From contig JAFGGU010000070.1 of the NCBI GenBank assembly GCA_016930375.1, positions 42,295 to 106,294 on the forward strand: DNA of 64,000 nucleotides, in the 5' to 3' direction. Shown here piece by piece: positions 53,284-62,516 of this stretch. Source of the stretch: Bacteroidales bacterium. GTDB taxonomy: Bacteria > Bacteroidota > Bacteroidia > Bacteroidales > UBA10428. The notes under the pieces are model-generated. The model saw only the letters and a list, made by a program, of their open reading frames with translations, made no database searches and was not told the DNA's origin. A program made the translations under genes and the position numbers. Position 1 is the stretch's first letter. Every line of letters begins with the position of its first letter.

Positions 53284-54270
53284 ATGAAGGCATTGGTGAC
53301 AGGCGCAAATGGTTTTCTGGCTTCCAATGTGGTCAGGGAACTTAACCGGCGGGGAATCCCGGTGCGCGCTATGGTTCGTTCCACCGCTGATTTGAGCGCA
53401 TTGTCCGGAGCCGAATACGAGCTGTTCTATGGCAACATAACTAGTATGGCAGATGTTATGGAAGCAGTAAAAAGTTGTGATGTAGTTATACACGCAGCTG
53501 CTGACACTTCACAACATTATTTATGCATCGAACCTTACCTGCAGGTCAACGTCACAGGTACCCTAAACATGTTAAAAGCTTCCTGCCGGAACCAAGTAAA
53601 AAAATTCATTTTTGTCAGTACGGCCAATACATTCGGATACGGAACAAAATCCAATCCGGGAAACGAGAATTTGCCGGCAAAATACCCCTTTACTTCATCG
53701 GGATACGCCATAAGTAAAACGAAGGCCCAGGAATTGGTTATTGAATATGCCAAAAGCGGTAAACTTGATACGGTGGTTGTGAATCCGACCTTTATGTTAG
53801 GCCCGTTCGACGCAAAACCCAGTTCAGGCAGGATAATAACCATGATGCATACCAAAAAAATCGTACCTGTGCCGCCGGGAGGAAAAAACTTTGTACATGT
53901 GGCTGATGTGGCAGGTGGTATTTGCAATGCCATTGAAAGGGGAAGATCAGGATCATGTTACCTGCTGGCAAATGAAAACCTTTCCTATGGTGAATTCTAT
54001 GCAAAGCTTGCGAATGCAACCGGACGATCATTCTACCAGATAAAATTGGGGCCGAGATTTTTACATGCTTTGGGAACGATCGGAACACTGGCCGTAAAAT
54101 CGGGATTCAGATTTAATCTAAACCTTGTCAATGCCAAAATTCTGTGTGTGGGTAATTATTATAGTTCAGCCAAAGCTGTTGATGAATTGGGATTGCCACA
54201 AACTCCTGTTGATAAAGCCATAGCGGATGCATTGGAATGGTTCACCCAATCGGGGTATCTTAAAAACTGA
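53284..54270 (+). CDS. NAD-dependent epimerase/dehydratase (3-beta-HSD/DFR type)
   Basis: The 328-residue product is an extended SDR: MKALVTGANGFLASNVVREL, VVIHAAADTSQHY, KFIFVSTANTFGYG, GYAISKTKAQELV with the YxxxK pair, and VVVNPTFMLGP. Its pattern resembles dihydroflavonol-4-reductase or 3-beta-hydroxysteroid-dehydrogenase-like members. It begins 16 bases after the SDR stop and is followed by the kinase after 12 bases, so the enzyme probably acts on the same lipid-like molecule the START protein binds. Confidence 0.9.
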   Translation: MKALVTGANGFLASNVVRELNRRGIPVRAMVRSTADLSALSGAEYELFYGNITSMADVMEAVKSCDVVIHAAADTSQHYLCIEPYLQVNVTGTLNMLKASCRNQVKKFIFVSTANTFGYGTKSNPGNENLPAKYPFTSSGYAISKTKAQELVIEYAKSGKLDTVVVNPTFMLGPFDAKPSSGRIITMMHTKKIVPVPPGGKNFVHVADVAGGICNAIERGRSGSCYLLANENLSYGEFYAKLANATGRSFYQIKLGPRFLHALGTIGTLAVKSGFRFNLNLVNAKILCVGNYYSSAKAVDELGLPQTPVDKAIADALEWFTQSGYLKN

Positions 54271-54282
54271 ATACCGGCAGTT

Positions 54283-55371
54283 ATGAATAAAAGCAAACAA
54301 AGTTTCCTGCGTCGGTTGGCGGTAATAGTAATCCTTCATTTGATTTTTAAACAGGGTGATCAGACCTTTTCAAGCGCCCTCGAACCCAGCCTCAGAAGTA
54401 TAGTATTCAGCCTGTATTTCATCATCTACTGGATGCTGTTTTGGGTGGCTTGCAGTTCTATTTTCAGTAATTTCATGAAGAATACACTTGAAAAGAAAAT
54501 CTGGTACCGCAAGCTTTCCGTTGTTACCCTGGTTCTGCTTTTATTTGTGATTGTATGTTCAATTTTCTTTAACTGGGGATACCGAATCATAGACCATTAT
54601 CTGTTCAGATTTGCCTGGGAGGAAGACGTACATTTTATTAATCCGGATATATTTGATCCCGCTGATCTTTTCGAATCCATTAGAGTTAATCCTGAATTGC
54701 TGTTCGGTTTTATGCTGTTGTTTATTCTGGTATATGGTACTCATATTTTTGTGAGTTCCATGAAAAATGTGAAAGAATTGGAAGTGCTGGCAGCCCAACA
54801 GAAGAAGGAGAGTATTACTGCTCAATATACGGCACTTAAGAACCAGATTGACCCGCACTTCTTTTTTAACAGTCTGAGCGTGCTTTCATCCCTGATTTAT
54901 GAAAGCACTGAACTATCAGCAGAATATATTTCGCATTTATCCAAGCATTACCGCTATATTCTTGAGATGCATTCCGATAACGTGGTCACTGTTGATAAAG
55001 AGCTTGAATACCTGGATTCCTATTTCTTCCTGCTAAAGATTCGGCATGAGGACTACATCCGTTTATCGATAGCCCTTTCAGAACATACAAAGTTAAAATG
55101 CAAAATTCTGCCGCACTCGCTTCAAATGCTCGTGGAAAATGCTGTAAAACACAACGTCTTTAAAAAGGATAATCCTTTGGTTATTGAAATATTGGAAGAT
55201 GAAGATTACATAATTATCCGCAACAATCTGAATAAACGAAGACTGTTGAATGAATCCACAGGTGTCGGATTGCAAAACATCCGGAAAAGATATGCTATCG
55301 AAAGTAACAAAGACATAATTTTAGAAGAATCCGATAATTACTTTGTGGTAAAACTCCCCAAAATCAACTGA
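54283..55371 (+). CDS. LytS-type sensor histidine kinase (pair 2)
   Basis: The 362-residue product has four membrane segments in its first 160 residues and a LytS-type kinase core with ALKNQIDPHFFFNSLSVLSSL (phospho-His), then MLVENAVKHNVFKK and STGVGLQNIRKRY. Its domain layout is the same as pair 1, and the two kinases are clearly paralogous. It sits in a metabolic operon, so its signal may be the operon's substrate or product. Confidence 0.92.
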   Translation: MNKSKQSFLRRLAVIVILHLIFKQGDQTFSSALEPSLRSIVFSLYFIIYWMLFWVACSSIFSNFMKNTLEKKIWYRKLSVVTLVLLLFVIVCSIFFNWGYRIIDHYLFRFAWEEDVHFINPDIFDPADLFESIRVNPELLFGFMLLFILVYGTHIFVSSMKNVKELEVLAAQQKKESITAQYTALKNQIDPHFFFNSLSVLSSLIYESTELSAEYISHLSKHYRYILEMHSDNVVTVDKELEYLDSYFFLLKIRHEDYIRLSIALSEHTKLKCKILPHSLQMLVENAVKHNVFKKDNPLVIEILEDEDYIIIRNNLNKRRLLNESTGVGLQNIRKRYAIESNKDIILEESDNYFVVKLPKIN

Positions 55372-55373
55372 AT

Positions 55374-56129
55374 ATGAAGATATTGATAATTGAAGATGAG
55401 CAGCGGACCGCTGATCTGATCATCAGGTTGATAAAACAATATGACAATGCCTATTCGGTTTTGGGAGTGATTGATTCAGTTGAAAAAGGGGTGAACTGGT
55501 TCATGCATAAAACGGAGTCTCCTGACTTGCTTCTGGTTGACATTCAACTGACCGATGGTACATCATTCGATCTTTTTGATCAGGTGAATATTGAAGTACC
55601 GGTAATATTTGTAACGGCCTATAATGAATTTGCAATACATGCTTTCAGAGTAAACAGCATTGATTATTTGTTGAAGCCGGTAAACTTCGGTGATCTGAAA
55701 AAGGCTTTTGATAAATTTAAAAAAACCCGGGAAGCCTATATGAATTCAAATTCCAGAGAGTACTACAAAATATTTTCTACGGGTTCGAAAACCTATAAGC
55801 AGCGGTTTCTGGTTCGATCAGGCAACGGCTATAAGTATATAATAACTGAAGACATCGCTTGTTTCATGGCTGAGGATGGCGTGGTATTTGCCTGTTGCCT
55901 GGCAGGTGGTAAAACAATCGTTGAAAATAGCCTTACTGAGTTAAATCAGGTGCTTGACCCGGAACAGTTTTACCAGATAAACCGCAACACCATTGTAAGC
56001 ATAACCGCTATTTCTAAAATATCCAACTATTTTAACCGGAGGGTGATCGTACAACTTCTGCCCGATAAACTCGAATCTATTGTGAGCCGTGAAAGGGTTC
56101 AGAGTTTTAAAGAATGGCTCAATAAATAA
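55374..56129 (+). CDS. LytTR-type response regulator (pair 2)
   Basis: The 251-residue product has a receiver (IEDEQRTADLII, Asp in PDLLLVDIQLTDGT, FVTAYNEFAIHAF, DYLLKPV) and a LytTR domain (KTYKQRFLVRSGNGYKYI, FYQINRNTIVSITAISKI). Only two bases separate it from the kinase. It is a paralogue of the pair 1 regulator. It likely autoregulates this operon or controls lipid-related genes elsewhere; no direct target site is visible. Confidence 0.92.
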   Translation: MKILIIEDEQRTADLIIRLIKQYDNAYSVLGVIDSVEKGVNWFMHKTESPDLLLVDIQLTDGTSFDLFDQVNIEVPVIFVTAYNEFAIHAFRVNSIDYLLKPVNFGDLKKAFDKFKKTREAYMNSNSREYYKIFSTGSKTYKQRFLVRSGNGYKYIITEDIACFMAEDGVVFACCLAGGKTIVENSLTELNQVLDPEQFYQINRNTIVSITAISKISNYFNRRVIVQLLPDKLESIVSRERVQSFKEWLNK

Positions 56130-56192
56130 GCTTCAGGTACATTCCGGATTCACCGGGGTACAATCCATCAGGTATTATGGCCTGTTCAAGGG

Positions 56193-56221
56193 AATAAGCT
56201 TTCATTAAGACAAAGCTTATT
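56193..56221 (+). terminator. Possible hairpin terminator after LytTR pair 2
   Basis: AATAAGCTTT and AAAGCTTATT form a 10-base stem around a nine-base loop, 63 bases past the regulator stop. The stem is AT-rich and the following sequence has only a short T-run, so it could be a terminator or a processing site. Confidence 0.4.
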
Positions 56222-56279
56222 ATACTTTTAAAATGATATTTGATTTTTGATCTGGTATAATTTTATTAAGAACAAAGTT

Positions 56280-56490
56280 GAACCCACTTCGGGGTTTTTG
56301 GTTTGTTGGATGCTATTTCCTCCGGTTTCACCGGAGGTTATTCAAATTCAAGTCCTTCGGACTTGTAAAAAAGGACCCTGAATGTATTTAATGAAAATAA
56401 CCCTGAAAGGGTTAAATTTCAATAACCGTGGGTGCAAACCCACGGATAAAAAGGGAGAGATCCTCTCAACCCTGCAGGGGTTGAACAATT
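56280..56490. repeat. Second cluster of intergenic palindromic repeats
   Basis: Within the 384-base gap 56130-56513 there are hairpins CCTCCGGTTTCACCGGAGG, CAAGTCCTTCGGACTTG, ACCCTGAAAGGGT, CCGTGGGTGCAAACCCACGG and CAACCCTGCAGGGGTTG. The linkers are TTATTCAAA and CAATAA. The same CCGTGGGT...ACCCACGG unit and TTATTCA linkers occur in the cluster at 10770-10980. No gene is seen here. Confidence 0.8.
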
Positions 56491-56513
56491 TTAAATGAAA
56501 TAATATTGAACAA

Positions 56514-58046
56514 ATGAATAAGAATGAAAGAAAGCAACTGGTCAAAAACTTCCTCTGGCTTCTTACAGGATGTGTTTTTCTTTTGTTTATGGGCGGCAAA
56601 TGGAATATCCCGGTTACAACCTGGATCGGCTCCATTTTCTTTTTAAGATATTTCAGGAAACAACGCGGTTTTTGGGGAATTCTTCTGTCATTTCCATTTA
56701 TTCTTTTGGCATCGCATATCTATTTTATTGGTCTTGCAGAACAGGTGGAATTGTGGTTTGAAATTGTCATTGCCTTGAGTTTTGCTCTTTATGTGATGAT
56801 TCCATGCCTGATCGACCGGTTCTTATTTAAAAGGATACATAAACAGTTCCTTTCAACCCTTGTATATCCTGCCGCTTTAATTACAGTTCAGTTCCTGCTT
56901 TCTTATATTGAACAGTTGGGAACCATCCTCCACTGGACCCATTCTATGTTCGCAATGAAGCCTCTCATGCAGCTTCTTTCAGTTACGGGTGTCTGGGGAC
57001 CCTCCTTCCTGGTAGGCTGGCTGGCATCCATTTTCAACTTGCTCTGGGAAGAGAAATTCGAACTGAAGAAAACCAGGCTTCCGGTGATAAGTTTCACCGT
57101 CCTCATTCTTCTCATCACTTTATGGGGCGGCATACGCCTGGTTTTCTTCGCTCCTGGTCCCGGAACCGTAAAAGTAGGATCAATAATTTTTGGATTTCAG
57201 GAAGATAACCTCTTCTACACCTATGACGCTATGCCGGAAAAAGTAAAACAGGAACAAAAAGAAAAATACCGTGATTTAATGCATGAGGTACAAAACGAAT
57301 TGTTTGAAACCTCTGAAAAACTAATACCTTCAGGAATTAAAATTCTTTCGTGGGCCAGCGGTAATGCCGTTGTGTTTGCCGAAGATGAGGCTGAACTTAT
57401 CCGTCGGATGCAGGATTTCGCCAGGGAACATCAGATTTATTTTTTCCCAAGCCTCCTGGTATTCGGTGATCATCAATACCCGGATGACAATCATGTGCTA
57501 GCCATCCAACCCGATGGCAAGATAGCTTATAATCACTTTAAAGGCAGGAGTCCCAACGCAGGATTCTACCAGGGCAATCTTGTAGAGATTCTGAATACAC
57601 CTTATGGCAGGATAGCCTCACCCATATGTTTTGAAATGGAGTTTCATCGTTTTATCCGTGAGGCCGGGAAAAAAGGTGTTGATATCCTTATTGTTCCCGG
57701 AGATGAACCCGCAAGAGGCGCTGCCAATATGCATACTGAACTTTCAATGTTGCGCAGTATAGAAAATGGTTTTTCGATGGTCAGAACAACCCTTGAGGGA
57801 TTGACCATGGGGGCGGATTACCAGGGGAGGGTTCTTTCGCAGATGAATTTCTATCATACCCTCACAAACAGAACCATCATCACCGAGTTGCCGGTAAAAG
57901 GAGTACGGACAATCTATGCTCAAACCGGTGACTGGTTCGCCTGGTTTTGCGCTGTACTGCTGGTCTTTCTGGCAATTACAGGTATTAAACTGCCATATGT
58001 TTTAAGAGATCATAAACCAGAAAGGCAGGCCAAACCAGCGCTTTAA
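56514..58046 (+). CDS. Lnt-like nitrilase-family membrane protein, catalytic Glu apparently missing
   Basis: The 510-residue product has about six membrane segments before residue 210, and a nitrilase-type domain from about 215 to 470 like apolipoprotein N-acyltransferase, with a final membrane segment. The catalytic Cys 372 in SPICFEMEF is present and Lys 343 may serve as the base. The first catalytic residue, Glu in a W-x-E context, reads WASGNAV, so Ser 282 occupies the position. It may be a divergent acyltransferase or inactive. The transcript overlaps the opposite-strand small protein gene. Confidence 0.82.
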   Translation: MNKNERKQLVKNFLWLLTGCVFLLFMGGKWNIPVTTWIGSIFFLRYFRKQRGFWGILLSFPFILLASHIYFIGLAEQVELWFEIVIALSFALYVMIPCLIDRFLFKRIHKQFLSTLVYPAALITVQFLLSYIEQLGTILHWTHSMFAMKPLMQLLSVTGVWGPSFLVGWLASIFNLLWEEKFELKKTRLPVISFTVLILLITLWGGIRLVFFAPGPGTVKVGSIIFGFQEDNLFYTYDAMPEKVKQEQKEKYRDLMHEVQNELFETSEKLIPSGIKILSWASGNAVVFAEDEAELIRRMQDFAREHQIYFFPSLLVFGDHQYPDDNHVLAIQPDGKIAYNHFKGRSPNAGFYQGNLVEILNTPYGRIASPICFEMEFHRFIREAGKKGVDILIVPGDEPARGAANMHTELSMLRSIENGFSMVRTTLEGLTMGADYQGRVLSQMNFYHTLTNRTIITELPVKGVRTIYAQTGDWFAWFCAVLLVFLAITGIKLPYVLRDHKPERQAKPAL

Positions 58047-58167
58047 GGAATCCTAAAACGCCCATCCAGAAACCTGTGGCGTGCGATATAAAATACACCG
58101 CGGCACCAATTAATCCCAGACCATAAACGGCACCTGCAGGTGCCGTTTTGTGCATTTCTCTACTCAT
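57985..58167 (-). CDS. Small conserved membrane protein (60 residues)
   Basis: The product MSREMHKTAPAGAVYGLGLI begins a short hydrophobic protein with two membrane segments, the second ending GVLGFLKALVWPAFLVYDLL. I recognise the GLGLIGA...GFLKALVWPAFLVY pattern from small conserved bacterial membrane proteins of unknown role. Its 3' end overlaps the end of the Lnt-like gene by 62 bases on the opposite strand. Its fifth to fourteenth codons include a perfect 24-base palindrome. Confidence 0.7.
   Translation of the reverse strand: MSREMHKTAPAGAVYGLGLIGAAVYFISHATGFWMGVLGFLKALVWPAFLVYDLLKHMAV
58125..58148. other. Perfect 24-base palindrome inside the small membrane gene
   Basis: AAACGGCACCTG is followed directly by its reverse complement CAGGTGCCGTTT, with TTTTGTG just after on the plus strand. 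It could terminate the plus-strand Lnt-like transcript, or bind a dimeric regulator near the start of the small gene. Confidence 0.6.
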
Positions 58168-58426
58168 AATTTCAAAATTTTAACAGTTTTGATGGTGTTG
58201 TTCAATAATAGAATAAATATAAAGTAAAAATAACTGACCGTAACCAGGAAAAGATAAGAAAATCGGTTAACTGGTTGAACCAGCCTGTAAAAAGACGCCT
58301 GAGCAGGTAAATGGAAAATAATAGGTGGAAGTTTGAGGGCAAGGATATCCAGGTTAAAACCTCATTGTGAACCAAGGCTCCGGATTTTTGTTTTGTATGT
58401 AAACACAACCTAATAAAACACTGATT

Positions 58427-58875
58427 ATGAAACTGGCAATCCTGGGTACCGGATCCGTAGGCCTTACGCTCGCCTCACGCCTTGTTGGTTTGGGACACGA
58501 TGTAATGCTTGGGACAAGAAACGCGGCCGAAACATCGGTTCGAAATACAAAAGACAATTATGGTGGTCCGTCTTTTATGGAGTGGCATGCCTTAAATCTC
58601 CGGGTTAAGCTGGGTAATTTCTCACAGGCGGCTTAATGGTTGATCCTGCCATGATTGGCAGCGGAAATCACAACGTTTTCATGTGCGGAAATGACGCCGA
58701 TGCCAAGTTTAAAGTCAGGGAATTGCTGCTACAATTCGGGTGGAATCAACAGGATATTTTTGATCTTGGCGATATTACGGCCGCAAGAGGTACCGAAATG
58801 ATCCTGCCTTTATGGCTGAGAATAATGGGTACAGTCGGTACCGGAGCCTTTAATTTTAAAGTTGTAAAGAAATAG
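58427..58875 (+). pseudogene. F420/NADP-type oxidoreductase gene with internal deletion
   Basis: The first frame, 58427-58636, encodes [20 protein letters not shown] (Rossmann loop) and [14 protein letters not shown], the N-terminus of NAD(P)-binding F420-dependent-oxidoreductase-like proteins, and ends at TAA. A second frame from 58636 reads MVDPAMIGSGNHNVFMCGND, then LGDITAARGTEMILPLWLRI and FNFKVVKK, which matches the C-terminus of the same family. About 70-100 residues between them are absent and the frame is shifted, leaving a TAATG junction. It is most simply a deleted, non-functional gene. Confidence 0.8.
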
Positions 58876-58903
58876 TATCCCGGATAGTTCTCACGCGGAT
58901 TCA

Positions 58904-59560
58904 TTATTCATTTCCGAAAAAATAAGCCGCTGTTATTCCGAATGACCTGTTTAGTGTTTTAAAACCGTTGTCGGTATAGGGCGATATATTTAGGAGTCCC
59001 AGTTCATACCACAGCCCGGCCTGGATGTTGCCTAATCTGACACCGGCTCCAAGAAACAATCCGGCATCCGGCCGTTTCAAATCATCAGTTTCTGAATCAT
59101 TTCCCCAATCAACTGATTCGGTGTTGGTTTCCTCGTCTCCGTTATATTCCAATTTGTCCTTATACTTGCCACTGATACCGACGGCCATATATGGGCCAGC
59201 TAACCCATAAAGCTTTATATCACCCAGATCATAAGTATATCTGGCAGCAACCGGAATACTAATATAAATTAGATCTCCGCTCCGTGTGTACTTGAAGTCT
59301 CCGAACTCTTCCACAAATTTTCCTCCCTTGAGACTCATGATTACACTTCCTTCTATGGAAAGCGCATCGGTCAGGGGCACTTCAACAACACCGCCCAAAT
59401 GGAATCCAAGCTTCGCCTTGACGTTGTCAGAATAAGTTTCATCATCGTCTTTAACAAGCATTCTGGGAAAATTCAATCCTGCTTTTACGCCAAAGGTCTG
59501 TGCCAGGATTGCCGGCATGGGGAGCAGGAGAAGTGCTGTAGCTAATAAATACTTTTTCAT
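58904..59560 (-). CDS. PorT-family outer-membrane barrel
   Basis: The product, 218 residues from the ATG at 59560 (MKKYLLATALLLLPMPAILAQ), has a signal peptide and then the PorT-type barrel pattern: TFGVKAGLNFPRML, FHLGGVVEVPLTDALSIE, GDLIYISIPVAARYTYDLG, KLYGLAGPYMAVGIS, GLFLGAGVRLGNIQAGLWYEL and a terminal SFGITAAYFFG strand. It is probably a small outer-membrane protein. The longer reading from 59680 lacks a signal peptide at its start, so 59560 is preferred. Confidence 0.85.
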   Translation of the reverse strand: MKKYLLATALLLLPMPAILAQTFGVKAGLNFPRMLVKDDDETYSDNVKAKLGFHLGGVVEVPLTDALSIEGSVIMSLKGGKFVEEFGDFKYTRSGDLIYISIPVAARYTYDLGDIKLYGLAGPYMAVGISGKYKDKLEYNGDEETNTESVDWGNDSETDDLKRPDAGLFLGAGVRLGNIQAGLWYELGLLNISPYTDNGFKTLNRSFGITAAYFFGNE

Positions 59561-59720
59561 GGATAGACCAGTCCAATGGCGCTTACTCATTTGGCTTTTC
59601 AGCTTCCGCCCCGCATCAAGCGGTATACAAGCAGAGTAAAGATATAATATTAGATACTCAAAATCAATAGATTGTTCCAACTTTTCAGGGACGGGATTTT
59701 TTAATCTGAAGTGATCCTGA

Positions 59721-62378
59721 TTAAATTCCCAGCCAGAAACTTATCTTCACCATGAAAATATTAGTGGGCTCAGTTCCGAACAGGTCGTTAAGATTGTTGC
59801 CCAGGGAAGAATTGTAAGTATTATCGCTGCTGTTCCGGTTATTTTCCCATACCAGGTAAAGTGTTGAACCGGGCCGGTATTCCCAGCGGGCTACAAGATT
59901 GGATCGGAATTCCCGAAAGCTGAAATCGGGATCATCGAATGAATATTCTTTAGTGCCCTCTGAAACCGTATAGGTTTGTGCGGTCTCGTTGTACCCGATT
60001 TCGGGATCCGCAAAAGTATAAGTGCGGTTCTCAGGTCTGGAAGCATCTGCGTCGGCAGCCCTTTTGAAATCGCTGTAGGAACCGGTTGAAACAAAAGGAC
60101 TTCCATAGTACTGGATAGAAATATCAGGAGTAATATTGTAATTCAACCTTAATGTGAAGGCATACGTTTGTTGTTTGATTCGGGCCAGGATATACTGTAA
60201 TTCTGTATCGGCATTTTTTTGTGCAACATACAGGAAATTATCGGTATTGTTTGTATACTCGAATTCACTTTTAATGTAAATGTGATTACCCAATCGGAAG
60301 GATAGACCTGGTTCCAGCTTATACTGTCTGGAAACACCATCGGTGCTTACCGAGCTTATATTCTGCAAACTGAAAAGTACCCGCCTGGACTTGTCGGTAT
60401 TAAATACAAGGGAATTCTCCCAGTAAGGTGAAAGCCGTAACGCAGGTCCGCCACGCAACAGCCGGGTGTTTAGTTCCGAAAAAATCCATGATTCAAGGAT
60501 TGAAAGATCCCATCGGTTATTGAACTGGGCGGTGAACTGGGCGCTTACATCGTGGTAAGTACTGGTGCCACCGTAATTCCAGGAATTCACCTGCGCCAGG
60601 GTAAATGTATAATTCCGCAGAATACCCATGGGTTCCGTCTGGCGCCAGGCCAATTTGGTCTGGTTCATCACAAGATCAGCCATGTAAAGATAACCAGCAT
60701 CGTTCAAATCAAAACCGGGTGACCACCAGCTTACTTTTTCCGAGAATACAAGCCGTTTGTTCCCTTGTCTTCCGGCGCTCAGATAACCTCCAGAACCGGC
60801 CAGATAACGGCGGCTGGAATCCACTCCCAGGTAATCCCTGGCGTCAGGACGCTGGTAATAGTGCAGCGCATTACGTTGCAATGCCAGGATTGCTTCTTCC
60901 TTTCCGTTGACATAACTCACCATTCCCTTAAAATCGATGAAGTATTCCCTGTCTTTGGAATATTGCAGAAAGTCAATACCTGCTGTATAGGAATTCCGGT
61001 TCAGGTAATTCAGGTGTGAATCATCAATGATCCTGTTGGTAGAGGTAAACAGAGTTCCGATTTGTGTATTCCCTTTATTGGCAACCTTTTGAACACGCCC
61101 GACCAGGTAGTTGGTCAACGGTTCCACAACCGGTTTGGTTTCAATCCCTGCCTCCGTAAGCCTGGCAGTTTCGCGCTGTGTCGTGCTTTGCAGTATACCC
61201 ACGGATATTCCGTTCCGGGTTGTACCGGTTAATTTTACCGCATTGAGAATATTGGTGAATTCAGGTACTTTGGAAAAAGAATTAATATTGTCAACCACCG
61301 GTCTGTACGAAGGTGAATGACCAATCCGGCGTGAATAGAACATCATATTTTGGTCGGCAGAAAAATCAAAAATATGCTTTCCTTCCAGAAAGAACGGGCG
61401 TTTCTCATCATAGAAAGTCTCGAAGGCAGTCAAATTCATTACGGAGGGGTCAGCCTCAATTTGTCCAAAGTCAGGATTGATTGTAATATCAAGGGTGAAG
61501 TCTTTTATTCCTATTTTACTGTCAATTCCTGCATTCCCATTCCATCGTGCACCTGTGGCATAGGGACTTCCGGGTATTTCCGGCTCAAGGGTGGTTTTGC
61601 CTGATACGTAGGGTAAAAATTCGATTAGTCCGGGTTTACGAACGCCTTTCAAACCGTACATGGTGCCGAAAGAATATACGTGCCCGCTGTTTTTACGGGG
61701 TATCAGGCTCCACTGATCGGTTTCCTGAATACGACGCACGATGCGCCTTACATGTAATCCCCATACCATACCTGTATCGCTGTGATTGTAGCGGAGCTGG
61801 TTGAGCGGTATGCGGTATTCAACGGTCCATGCTGAATCATTCACATCGGTTTTTCCTTCCCAGACCGCGTTCCAGTTGAGATTAACCGACAGGGCATCCG
61901 TTACGATCAGGTCGGTTTTGTTACCCCCCGCATTGATATTGAATTCCGGTGCGGCCCGGTAGTCGTGATACGTATCGAAAGCCACGCTGATCAAATCACC
62001 GGTTGAATTGTCATCTCGGTTACCGACAAAACGGTTGATTTTTTCTGGCTCAGGATCCCAGGCACAAAGTGCAAAGTACAGATTTCTGTCATCAAAGAGG
62101 ATCTTGATCTTTGTCGGAAAAGTAGGCAGGCCCCGTTCAACAGGTGTGTTCTGAATAAAGTTTTGCGACCATATTCCTTCCTGCGTCCAGCAAGCATCGT
62201 CAAGTTTTCCGTCAACAATGGGCGGATTTCCCTGCAGTTTTACCGTGTGATAGGTGCGTTTGTAAGCTTTGTCAAAGGGAATGATGCTATCCGGAGCCTG
62301 GGCATCAAGATTAAACTGAAGCAGGAAAAATTGAAGCGGTAGTATCAAAACCAACAACAAATTCAAAACTTTATTCAT
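59721..62378 (-). CDS. DUF5916 / CBM9-containing outer-membrane protein
   Basis: The 885-residue product has a signal peptide and an N-terminal CBM9-like domain (PPIVDGKLDDACW, LFDDRNLYFALCAWD, MVWGLHVRRIVR). A long beta-rich region follows with GSPYATGARWNGNAGIDSKI, LDITINPDFGQIEADPSVMN and FYDEKRPFFLEG, as in DUF5916 barrel proteins of Bacteroidota. The C-terminal strands (STLYLVWENNR and the terminal IFMVKISFWLGI) fit an outer-membrane barrel. Its substrate is unknown. A small inverted repeat (ACCACA/TGTGGT) lies upstream at 62396-62415. Confidence 0.9.
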   Translation of the reverse strand: MNKVLNLLLVLILPLQFFLLQFNLDAQAPDSIIPFDKAYKRTYHTVKLQGNPPIVDGKLDDACWTQEGIWSQNFIQNTPVERGLPTFPTKIKILFDDRNLYFALCAWDPEPEKINRFVGNRDDNSTGDLISVAFDTYHDYRAAPEFNINAGGNKTDLIVTDALSVNLNWNAVWEGKTDVNDSAWTVEYRIPLNQLRYNHSDTGMVWGLHVRRIVRRIQETDQWSLIPRKNSGHVYSFGTMYGLKGVRKPGLIEFLPYVSGKTTLEPEIPGSPYATGARWNGNAGIDSKIGIKDFTLDITINPDFGQIEADPSVMNLTAFETFYDEKRPFFLEGKHIFDFSADQNMMFYSRRIGHSPSYRPVVDNINSFSKVPEFTNILNAVKLTGTTRNGISVGILQSTTQRETARLTEAGIETKPVVEPLTNYLVGRVQKVANKGNTQIGTLFTSTNRIIDDSHLNYLNRNSYTAGIDFLQYSKDREYFIDFKGMVSYVNGKEEAILALQRNALHYYQRPDARDYLGVDSSRRYLAGSGGYLSAGRQGNKRLVFSEKVSWWSPGFDLNDAGYLYMADLVMNQTKLAWRQTEPMGILRNYTFTLAQVNSWNYGGTSTYHDVSAQFTAQFNNRWDLSILESWIFSELNTRLLRGGPALRLSPYWENSLVFNTDKSRRVLFSLQNISSVSTDGVSRQYKLEPGLSFRLGNHIYIKSEFEYTNNTDNFLYVAQKNADTELQYILARIKQQTYAFTLRLNYNITPDISIQYYGSPFVSTGSYSDFKRAADADASRPENRTYTFADPEIGYNETAQTYTVSEGTKEYSFDDPDFSFREFRSNLVARWEYRPGSTLYLVWENNRNSSDNTYNSSLGNNLNDLFGTEPTNIFMVKISFWLGI

Positions 62379-62516
62379 AGCAAATAATAACTTTCACCAC
62401 ATGGTTGATTGTGGTAAAAGTAATTAAGATTGATAAAAGGCATTACGTCGGAACGTTTTTTTTGCAGTAATGAACAAACAGGACTGGCAAGAAGTTTTTG
62501 ATAAAGGGAATCCCGG

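Noticed and set aside
58202..58408. Small minus-strand gene between the 60-residue protein and the oxidoreductase remnant
   Set aside because: The translation has no recognisable pattern, no promoter box, and composition like non-coding sequence.
58427..58875. Programmed frameshift joining the two oxidoreductase frames
   Set aside because: A frameshift would still leave the middle of the domain missing, so a deletion is the better explanation.
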